64,000 nt of DNA from JAHECW01 sp964641415 (GTDB taxonomy: Bacteria; Acidobacteriota; Thermoanaerobaculia; Thermoanaerobaculales; Sulfomarinibacteraceae), in assembly GCA_964641415.1 (NCBI GenBank), contig CAZXMW010000013.1:1-64000 (forward strand), read 5' to 3'. Positions within the stretch are counted from its first letter, which is position 1. Every line of letters begins with the position of its first letter. A program made the position numbers and the translations under genes. The notes beneath the pieces are model-generated. The model saw only the letters and a program-made list of their open reading frames with translations. It was not told the DNA's origin and ran no database searches. This document shows, in pieces, positions 16,147-23,367 of this stretch.

Positions 16147-17118
16147 CTACTCCTCGAGCTCGGTCAGCTGACGGCTGACGGCGGCCGCGTCGAGGGGGTG
16201 GAACCCGGCCCGGATGACGACCGCCTGGCCCTCGGCCGAGAGCAGAAAGCGGAGGTACTCGCGGATGAGAGGGTCGAAACGACGCTCGGGCGACTTGTTG
16301 ACGTAGATCTCGAGGAATCGGGCGAAGGGGTAACGCCCGTTGGCGGCATTCTCCCAGCTCGCGGCCACCGGCTCGGAGCCTTCACTGCGCGAGATCGGCA
16401 CCGCACGCACGCCGGCCGTTGCGTAACCGATGCCCGAGTAGCCGATGCCGAACCGGTCGTTCTCGACGCCCTGGACGACCGACGCCGAGCCGGGCTGTTC
16501 CTTGACCGAGTCCCGGTAGTCGCCGCGACACAGCGCGTGAATCCGAAAGAATCCGTAGGTGCCGGACGCGGCGTTGCGGCCGTACAGAGAGATCGGCGCC
16601 CGGCGCCAGTCGCCGTCCAGGCCGAGCTGACCCCACACGGTGAGCCGCTCGTCACCGCCGCAGCGCAGGGTCCGGGAGAAGATGGCGTCGACCTGGGCCA
16701 CGGTGAGCGACCGGACGGGATTGTCGTTGTGGACGAAAACGCCGACGGTGTCGAGGGCGACCTCGAAGGCGATCGGCCGGTAGCCGAAGCGCTCGACGAA
16801 GGCGTCGGCCTCGCCTCCGGTGATCCGGCGCGACATATTGGCGATCTGGGCGGTGCTCTCGAGCAGCGCGGGAGACGCAGTCGACGACCCCTTACCCTCG
16901 ATCTCGACCGTGACCTGTGGGTGGTAGCGCCTGAACTCCTCGACGACGAGGGTCTGGAGGACGAGCATGGTGTCCGAGCCGATGGCGGTCAGGGTCCCCG
17001 ACAGGCCCTCGACCGGCCGGTAGGGCGGCAGCTCGGGATCGAGTCGCGGCACGTCGTTCGCCACCGCCACGGCGGCCGTCGCGAGCATCGCCAGCACGAT
17101 GGTCCGAATCCTCGTCAC
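16147..17118 (-). CDS. pstS: Phosphate-binding protein PstS
   Basis: A 323-residue periplasmic phosphate-binding protein. A signal peptide of about 20 residues ends near AVAVA-ND. Phosphate-contact motifs are visible: GSDTM after the first strand, GKGSSTASPAL and, in the middle, GRNAASGTYGFF. The start is GTG 17118, with GGGGAG eight bases upstream; the open frame extends further upstream but runs through the PHO box. It is the first gene of pstS-pstC-pstA-pstB-phoU. The PHO box at 17179-17211 makes it the reference target for PhoB here. Confidence 0.92.
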   Translation of the reverse strand: MTRIRTIVLAMLATAAVAVANDVPRLDPELPPYRPVEGLSGTLTAIGSDTMLVLQTLVVEEFRRYHPQVTVEIEGKGSSTASPALLESTAQIANMSRRITGGEADAFVERFGYRPIAFEVALDTVGVFVHNDNPVRSLTVAQVDAIFSRTLRCGGDERLTVWGQLGLDGDWRRAPISLYGRNAASGTYGFFRIHALCRGDYRDSVKEQPGSASVVQGVENDRFGIGYSGIGYATAGVRAVPISRSEGSEPVAASWENAANGRYPFARFLEIYVNKSPERRFDPLIREYLRFLLSAEGQAVVIRAGFHPLDAAAVSRQLTELEE

Positions 17119-17178
17119 GGTGCGTCTCCCCGGTGCCCGAACCGCCTTCACGGTCGCCTGAGCGACGATAACCGGATC

Positions 17179-17211
17179 CTGTGAAGGCCCTGTGAAGGCC
17201 CTGTGAAGGCC
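17179..17211 (-). promoter_or_regulatory. Triple PHO box of pstS
   Basis: Three identical 11-base units, on the minus strand GGCCTTCACAG, in direct tandem. It ends 60 bases upstream of the pstS GTG. A TTATCG -10-like sequence follows about eight bases after the last unit. This is the clearest box in the window and defines the CTTCAC-N5 pattern used to recognise the others. Confidence 0.8.
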
Positions 17212-17377
17212 GCATCCGCATCGCCGGTTCGGCCCCGGTCGGATCCTCGTCCCGTCCCGATGGGAGAATGATAAAAGCAATGATGCAGGAAACTTATTGT
17301 GATCACTGGGGAACCTCACAGGGCGGCAGCCGGCCTTCATGCCATCTTAACATCGAGCCCGGACCGGCCTGCGGATG

Positions 17378-18238
17378 TCAGTCGGAGACCCACAGGGCGA
17401 TGAACCCGACCTCCTCCACCAATCGCTGCCCGTCCGGGCCGAGGCACCAGTCGAGGTAGGCCCGGAGGGCGCCCTCGGGAGGTTTGACCGCGTAGTAGTA
17501 GAGGTACCGGGCGAGCGGGTAGTCGCCGCCGCGAACGGTGCCGGCCGCGGCGGCGACACCGTCAACGCGTAGGCCGACCACGTCGCCGTGGTGAGCGAGA
17601 TCGCCGAACCCGATGGCGCCCTCTTCAGCTGCGACCCGCTCGATGACGTCGACGACCCGGCCCACCATCTCGACGTCGGCGGCCCAGTCCCGGCCGCCCA
17701 GAACGTGGTCGCGGAAGAAGTGGTGGGTCCCCGAGGACGGCGGCCGGATGACGACCCGGACCGGCAGATCGGCGCCACCCAGCTCGGACCACCGGGTCAC
17801 CCGCCCGGAGAACAGGTCGCTGATCTGCTCGACGGTCAGCGAGGTCAGTGGGTTGGACGGGTGGACGTAGACGCTGAGCGCGTCGCGGGCGATGAGGTAG
17901 CGGATGCCGAGGGTGCCGAAACCGCGGTTGAGCGCCTGGATTTCGTCGGCCCGGAACGGCCGCGACGCGGCGCACAGATCGGCCTCGGAGTCGAGCAGCC
18001 GACGCACGCCCTCGCCGGTGCCGCCGCCGCTGACCCGGATCGCGACCCCCGGGTGGTCGCGCATGTAGGCGGCCGCGAGCCTCCGATTGAGCGACAGCAT
18101 GGAGTCCGAGCCGGCGATCCGCACCTCGCCGGGTCGGCCGAAGGGTGCGGTACGGCAGGCAGCCGCGGTCAGCCCGGCCCCCAGAAGGGCGACCAGGAGG
18201 ACCTCAGTGATCGATGGCGAGCGACAGCAGCCGGTCAT
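17378..18238 (-). CDS. Second PstS-like substrate-binding lipoprotein
   Basis: A 286-residue PstS/SBP-type protein. The N-terminus has a hydrophobic segment ending TAAAC, which could be a weak lipobox, so the protein is probably lipid-anchored. It shows GSDSM, SGGGTGEGVRRLLDSEADL (the anion-binding loop) and PPSSGTHHFF, the PstS-like set for phosphate or a related oxyanion. The start ATG 18238 overlaps the end of the M28 peptidase gene by 35 bases; it has no Shine-Dalgarno, so translation is probably coupled. There is no permease partner beside it, so it may feed the adjacent Pst system or act as a sensor. Confidence 0.8.
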   Translation of the reverse strand: MTGCCRSPSITEVLLVALLGAGLTAAACRTAPFGRPGEVRIAGSDSMLSLNRRLAAAYMRDHPGVAIRVSGGGTGEGVRRLLDSEADLCAASRPFRADEIQALNRGFGTLGIRYLIARDALSVYVHPSNPLTSLTVEQISDLFSGRVTRWSELGGADLPVRVVIRPPSSGTHHFFRDHVLGGRDWAADVEMVGRVVDVIERVAAEEGAIGFGDLAHHGDVVGLRVDGVAAAAGTVRGGDYPLARYLYYYAVKPPEGALRAYLDWCLGPDGQRLVEEVGFIALWVSD

Positions 18239-19847
18239 AGGCGTATGGCGAGTCGGGATTCCACTGAGGCTCGGTCGGGCTTGCAGCGAGCTGGCCGACC
18301 AGGCGCAAAATGGCGTTGCAGTGGGCTGCCGAGGCGGCGTAGTCGACAGGTTGCGCGAGGTCATCCTGCGGCGTGTGGTAGCGCTCGGCCATCCACGTCA
18401 TCGCGGCGGCGAGCGCGTCGTCCCGGCGCCAGCCCGGCCAGTTGAAGCCCTCGACCACGAGCACCGACGGCACCCCGGCCTCGGCGAAGGCGAGCTGGTC
18501 GCCCCGGCTGTAGGCGACGTGGTCCCACACCGCGTCCGGCGGACGCGCGACCTCGAGCCCGAGAGGCTTGACCGCCCGGCGCAGCCGCGCGTCGAGATCC
18601 GACAGAGCGCCGCCGATCGCCACGAGATCCCTGAACGGGGCCAGGAAGGCCAACCCGTCGACGTTGACCGCGGCGACCATCCGCGACGGCCGCACCGGCG
18701 AGTGGTCGATGAAGGTGCGCGCCCCGAGCAGTCCCGCCTCCTCGGCAGTACTCAGCAGCAGCAGCACCGAGCGCCGGGGCACCGGCCGGGTTCGGCCGAG
18801 CTCGCGCGCCATCTCGATCACGCACGCCACGCCGAGGGCGTTGTCGACCACGCCGTTGTAAATGGAGTCGCCGTCGATCTCGGGGCCGACCCCGAGGTGG
18901 TCGTAGTGGGCGGTGATGACCACGAACCGGTCCCTCAGATCCCGGTCGATCCCGTCGACCACCGCGACCAGGTTCGACGCCACCACGTCGCGCATGGCGA
19001 ACCGGCCGACAAAGGTCATCTCGCCCGGCAGGTGGAAGCTGCGCAGGGTGCCGCTCGCCGCCATCTCGAGCACCGACTCCAGGTCGTGGAGAGCGTCGGC
19101 GAACAGCCAGGCCGCGACCTCGGGATGGATCAGGGCGCACAGGTGCTCGGGAAGGGAGTAGGCCAGGCTCAGGGCCTCGAGTCCGTAGTCCCGCCTGGCC
19201 CGCCGCCAGTCCTCATCGAAGCCGGCGCGAATCGGAGGGATGACGAGGGAACCGACCGCACCACGCACGAGCGCGATCTTCTGCTTGGTCTCGGGCCGGG
19301 CGTAGACGGTCGGCTCCGCGCCGGCGAAGTAGCCCGGGTCGTCGGACGGCGGCTCGCCGGCGAGCATGACGACGGTCTTGCCGCGGACGTCGATGCCGCG
19401 GTAGTCGCTGTAGTCGAACTCCGGGGCGACGATGCCGAAGCCGACGAAGACCATGGCCGCCGGTCGGGGGATCAGGGTCTGCGAACCGGCTGTCGCCAAA
19501 AGGTAGTCGGACCCGAGCTCGAGCGTTCTCGCATCTCCCAGGTTGAAGATTTCGAACCGGCTGTCGGGCAGCGGCGTCGTCCCGTGCAGCGGGACGCGCT
19601 GGCGGTATGAACCACCGTCGCCGAACGGCCGAGCTCCGCTCGCGGTCAGCTGCTCGACGAGGTAGGCGGCGGCCCGGTCACCGCCGGCGGTGCCCGGCGC
19701 GCGGCCTTCCATCAGGTCGCTGCCGAGAACCTCGACGTGGCGCCGGATCGCCTCCGCGGCCACCGGGCCGACCGGTGCCGGCGTCTCCGCCGAAGCGGAA
19801 CCGACGACGAGGGCCAGTACGGCCCCGATGACACAGGATCTCGACAC
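18204..19847 (-). CDS. Secreted M28-family zinc metallopeptidase
   Basis: A 547-residue exported aminopeptidase-like enzyme. The signal peptide (1-20) ends VVGSASA. A PA-like insert (about 60-270) precedes the M28 catalytic domain. Metal ligands and catalytic residues are visible: ITAHYDHLG (His, Asp), GVVDNALGVA (bridging Asp), STAEEAGLLGA (catalytic Glu pair), NVDG and ERYHTPQDD (last His). It removes N-terminal residues from peptides in the periplasm or outside. GTG 19847 is used as start, with GGAGG immediately before it. The downstream gene overlaps its end, giving a two-gene operon with the PstS-like lipoprotein. Confidence 0.88.
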   Translation of the reverse strand: MSRSCVIGAVLALVVGSASAETPAPVGPVAAEAIRRHVEVLGSDLMEGRAPGTAGGDRAAAYLVEQLTASGARPFGDGGSYRQRVPLHGTTPLPDSRFEIFNLGDARTLELGSDYLLATAGSQTLIPRPAAMVFVGFGIVAPEFDYSDYRGIDVRGKTVVMLAGEPPSDDPGYFAGAEPTVYARPETKQKIALVRGAVGSLVIPPIRAGFDEDWRRARRDYGLEALSLAYSLPEHLCALIHPEVAAWLFADALHDLESVLEMAASGTLRSFHLPGEMTFVGRFAMRDVVASNLVAVVDGIDRDLRDRFVVITAHYDHLGVGPEIDGDSIYNGVVDNALGVACVIEMARELGRTRPVPRRSVLLLLSTAEEAGLLGARTFIDHSPVRPSRMVAAVNVDGLAFLAPFRDLVAIGGALSDLDARLRRAVKPLGLEVARPPDAVWDHVAYSRGDQLAFAEAGVPSVLVVEGFNWPGWRRDDALAAAMTWMAERYHTPQDDLAQPVDYAASAAHCNAILRLVGQLAASPTEPQWNPDSPYAYDRLLSLAIDH

Positions 19848-20374
19848 CCTCCTATCCTACCGGACGCGCATCGAATTCCGGTCCCGCTTGCGCGTCTTCG
19901 TGACGAGAACGTCGGGGTGCGGCGCCGGGACGCGGACTCGATCGAGGTTGAGAAAGCCGAAGCCCTTGGTTTCGGTGGGACTTCGTCNNNNNNNNNNNNN
20001 NNNNNNNNNNNNNNNNNNNNNNNNNNNNNNNNNNNNNNNNNNNNNNNNNNNNNNNNNNNNNNNNNNNNNNNNNNNNNNNNNNNNNNNCTGCGCCGACCCG
20101 GGGCGCGGAAACGGCTTCAAGAGGCTCAGGTTCTCGGCGTCGGCCGGTCTTCGTGACGAGAACGTCGGGGTGCGGCGCCCAGTGGGGTCAGCGCCGGTCT
20201 GGAACGCGCAGGCGTACTTGGGGTACGTCGAGCATTTCAGGCCAAGCTGGCACCGCTGGGTGCAGTACCCCGACGTTCGCAGTAGAAGAACGGCCGACAC
20301 CGAGAACCAAAAAAGCCCCGGCGGGCGCCGGGGCAGATGAACGAAGGACGGAAGAACTGAAGTGAAAAAGAGAC
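19848..20374. other. Gene-free stretch containing an assembly gap and repeats
   Basis: Bases 19988-20087 are N. A 30-base word beginning CTTCGTGACGAGAACG occurs on both sides of the gap (about 19897 and 20148), and its central CCCCGACGTTC recurs inverted near 20273. These repeats probably caused the gap. Nothing else here looks coding. Confidence 0.7.
20309..20334 (-). terminator. Rho-independent terminator of the CHRD-like gene
   Basis: On the minus strand, an 8-bp GCCCCGGC/GCCGGGGC stem with a 4-base loop followed by six T residues, 40 bases after the stop codon at 20375. Confidence 0.85.
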
Positions 20375-21433
20375 TTACGGCGTCGCGGCGATATAGCTCG
20401 CGTCGCCGTTGACGTTGTCGACCACCGAGCCGTAGACGAACAGGTTCTGCCCACCGGTGGTCGAGTAGGAGATGTAGTGGTCTCCGTAGTCACCGAGGCC
20501 CGAGAACAGGGCGCCGACGTTGGCCTGCTGCATCTCGAACGGGCCCGCCGTAGCGGTGATCGAGTCGATCATCGAGCCCGAGGTGTCAGAGGCGGTGAAG
20601 GTCACCTCGACGGCCGACGGGTTCGGGTTGAACCAGCCGATGTTCGAGCGGAAGCCCGCGCCGGTGCCCGCGGCGACGTTCTCGAGGAAGATCACGTTGC
20701 CGGCCGGCCAGCCGTGCGACAGCACGAGCCCGGCCTGATACTGGCCCAACGTGCCCTCGCCGGCGCCGGTCTGGTCGTTGTAGATCCGGGCCCCTGCGGT
20801 GATCGGCTGATCGGCGGTGATGATCACTCCGCCCTTTTCGGCCGACAGACCGAAGACGTTGACGACGATGTCCGCCACAACGAGCTGCTCGCCGGCGGCG
20901 ATGGGCACGGTGGCCGAAGCGGTCGGCGAGCTCTGGCCGCCGGCGCCCTCACGGTAGTAGTCGATGGTCACGGTCGCCACGGAGCTGCCGGTGTTGAGCA
21001 CCCGGACGTCGGTGACGAAGTTGGTGCCCCCCTGGCCGGGGAGGCTGGCGATGACCGGATGGTAGAGCACGGTTCCGGCGGCGACGCCGGCGCTCAGCGG
21101 CCCGGCCAGGAAGGACGAGCCGTCGCTGACCTCGACCTCCCAGGAGGCCGGGTCGGCGGCGACGTTGGCGGCCAGGGGCGAGGTCACCGAGCCGATGGCG
21201 ATACCGCCCGAGAAGGCGGCGCCGAGGTCGAGGGTGTCGGTTCCGTCGGTGAGGACCGCGGAGTTCGGCGAGATGCCGGAGACGACGATGTTGTAGTCGA
21301 TGGTGTCACCCGAAATCGTGATGGTGGCGAAGCCGGTGCCGACGCCACCGGTCAGGCTCGCCGTGTAGGCGGCGGCGCTGGCGATGGCCGGCAGCAGCAG
21401 GATGCAAACGGCTGCGAAAAGTGCGCGTCTCAT
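20375..21433 (-). CDS. Secreted CHRD-like/surface protein
   Basis: A 352-residue exported protein with signal peptide MRRALFAAVCILLLPAIASA. Residues 20-110 resemble a degenerate CHRD domain (alternating strands around TISGDTIDYNIVVSGI). The C-terminal 240 residues contain the beta-sandwich type FVTDVRVLNTG...VTIDYYREG that also occurs in the large protein at 33712-36321. A GGAG-type site precedes ATG 21433. It lies 19 bases downstream of the beta-helix gene and ends in a strong terminator, so it is the last gene of the receptor/beta-helix operon. Function unknown. Confidence 0.75.
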   Translation of the reverse strand: MRRALFAAVCILLLPAIASAAAYTASLTGGVGTGFATITISGDTIDYNIVVSGISPNSAVLTDGTDTLDLGAAFSGGIAIGSVTSPLAANVAADPASWEVEVSDGSSFLAGPLSAGVAAGTVLYHPVIASLPGQGGTNFVTDVRVLNTGSSVATVTIDYYREGAGGQSSPTASATVPIAAGEQLVVADIVVNVFGLSAEKGGVIITADQPITAGARIYNDQTGAGEGTLGQYQAGLVLSHGWPAGNVIFLENVAAGTGAGFRSNIGWFNPNPSAVEVTFTASDTSGSMIDSITATAGPFEMQQANVGALFSGLGDYGDHYISYSTTGGQNLFVYGSVVDNVNGDASYIAATP

Positions 21434-21452
21434 ATCATCAACTCCTCTCCAC

Positions 21453-23255
21453 TCAGTTGTCGGAGAACGAGGTCCAGCCCTCGTAGATCCAGGGTGCGTT
21501 CGGGTCGACGCCGCCGATGTAGTCCAGGGTGCCCGCGTTGGCCGCGCTGGCCGCCGGCGAGCCCGGCAGCGGCGTGATGTCCGGCTTCACCGGGTTGAGC
21601 GGATCGGCGAGCATCGGGTCGACGAACAGGTTGGCGTTGGCGGCGCTCTCGAGCATGCCGCCGATGATCGCCTCGTCGTCGCCCTCGAAGTCCTTCGGGT
21701 TGCCGAAGATGATCGAGTTCGCGATCAAGAGATTGCCCTCGGTGATCTGGCCGATGCTCTCGTCGGTCTGGATCCGGATGCCCGAGCGACCGAAGTTGAA
21801 GTAGATGCTGCCGGTCACCAGGCCCGCGGTGCCGGCGCGCATGCGGGCGCCGGAGCCGTTCTCGACGCCGGGCACGTTGTTGAGGCCGACCACGGTCACG
21901 TTGGCGATCTTGGGCATCGAGCGGGGCTCGAAGTCGAAGCCGAACTCCCAGTTGTCGTTCTCGAAGCCGTTGTCGGCGTCGTCGCCGCGCTGGATCGCCA
22001 CGCCGTGGTCCATGCGGCCGGTCCAGCCGAGGGTCCAGTCGAAGGAGTCGTCGCGGGCGCCGTAGATGAAGACGTACGACGTGTTGACGGTGCCGCCGAA
22101 CCACTCGATGCCGTCGTCCTGGTTGAACGACACCTGTACGTGGTCGACGACGGTGCCCGTGCCGACGCCCTGCAGGGCGATGCCGTTGAGCTCGTTGGTG
22201 TCCGAAAAGCGGATGCCGGCGAACTCGACCCGGACGTACTGGAGCACGCCCGAACTGTCGTTGGGGTTGTCGCCGCCGAACGGACCGGAAGCGCCCTCGC
22301 CGGCATCGGGATTGGTCGGAACGGTCGGGTCGTTGACCGGGGCCCGGCCGTTGAGCACGAGGCCGCCCCAGTCGCCGGCGCCGCGCTCACCGAGAGCCTG
22401 CACCGACGAGAAGATGATCGGCAGCGAGGGGGTGCCGGTGGCGAAGAGCTTGGAGTCCTGGATCACGACCAGGGTGCCCTGGCTGCCGGTGTCGCCGAGC
22501 ACCACGGTGCCGGGCTCGATGAACAGGTTGGTCGGAGTCGGGGCCGGGCTGCCGGTGATCGGGTTGCCGCCGACGTAGACCGGGGCCGAGTTGAGCAGGT
22601 AGGCGTTGTTGTTGGTCCACACCGTGTCTTCGGTGATCGAGCCGGAGACCACGACCACCTCGTCGATGTGGTTGTACATGGCGTTGTCGCGCGAGACCAC
22701 GAGCTGACCGGTGGCGTCGCGGAGCTCGAGCACGAACTCGTAGAGGCCGGTCGGGTTGTCGGGGCCGGGGCCGAAGGCGCCGCCGTCACCGAGGAGCTCG
22801 AGATCGGTGAAGCTCGGCACCCACATCGGCAGCGGGCTGCCCTCGGCGCCGAACAGGTCGACCACGACGCCGCGGGCCTGGATCCCGCCGGTGGCGGAGA
22901 TGTAGCGCCGCTCGTGGGTCACCCGGTTCTGCCAATAGAGGTACATGGTGACCGGCTCGGCGTAGCCGTTGCCGTCGATGGTGGCGACCAGGGTCGGCCT
23001 GTCACCGCCGGAGTACGGGTAGACGTAGTAGTCGGTCTCGAGCAGCATCGCCGGGCGTTTGGCCACCTGCGGCATGAGCTTGGCGCTCGCCGAGTGGGCG
23101 TCCAGGGTCGCGTCGGTGACGGCGGCGGGCCGCACCCAGTCCGGCAGCTCGGCCGCGGCGGGTGATGCCGTCAGGACTGTGGCGTCGGCGGGTGCCACCG
23201 ACAGCAGACCGCAGCACAGAGCGGCGGCGCACGCGAGGGTCAAAGACCTTCTCAT
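21453..23255 (-). CDS. Secreted right-handed beta-helix-like protein
   Basis: A 600-residue exported protein; signal peptide MRRSLTLACAAALCCGLLSVAPADA. Residues about 240-560 show the repeated short-strand pattern of right-handed parallel beta-helices (LFIEPGTVVLGDTG, IIFSSVQALGERGAGDWGGLVLNGRAPVN, VVDHVQVSFNQDDGIEWFGGTV). Similar proteins are often encoded beside TonB-dependent receptors in Acidobacteriota, Bacteroidota and marine proteobacteria, where they are thought to be surface partners of the receptor. AAGGAGG stands eight bases before ATG 23255. It follows the receptor gene by 112 bases, which include a GGCGCC/GGCGCC hairpin, so receptor and partner may be expressed unequally. Confidence 0.75.
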   Translation of the reverse strand: MRRSLTLACAAALCCGLLSVAPADATVLTASPAAAELPDWVRPAAVTDATLDAHSASAKLMPQVAKRPAMLLETDYYVYPYSGGDRPTLVATIDGNGYAEPVTMYLYWQNRVTHERRYISATGGIQARGVVVDLFGAEGSPLPMWVPSFTDLELLGDGGAFGPGPDNPTGLYEFVLELRDATGQLVVSRDNAMYNHIDEVVVVSGSITEDTVWTNNNAYLLNSAPVYVGGNPITGSPAPTPTNLFIEPGTVVLGDTGSQGTLVVIQDSKLFATGTPSLPIIFSSVQALGERGAGDWGGLVLNGRAPVNDPTVPTNPDAGEGASGPFGGDNPNDSSGVLQYVRVEFAGIRFSDTNELNGIALQGVGTGTVVDHVQVSFNQDDGIEWFGGTVNTSYVFIYGARDDSFDWTLGWTGRMDHGVAIQRGDDADNGFENDNWEFGFDFEPRSMPKIANVTVVGLNNVPGVENGSGARMRAGTAGLVTGSIYFNFGRSGIRIQTDESIGQITEGNLLIANSIIFGNPKDFEGDDEAIIGGMLESAANANLFVDPMLADPLNPVKPDITPLPGSPAASAANAGTLDYIGGVDPNAPWIYEGWTSFSDN

Positions 23256-23367
23256 GACGAATTCCTCCTTTTCGTCGCAATGAATTTTCGGCGCCTCACA
23301 GGCGCCTCGACTCGTGGGGTTTTCGAACACACTGGCGTATGATGATTGGTCACTGTCAGGCCGACGT

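Noticed and set aside
17335..17351. PHO-like pair CTTCAT-N5-CTTAAC on the plus strand
   Set aside because: It points toward the 3' end of a minus-strand gene and no plus-strand gene follows, so it is probably chance.
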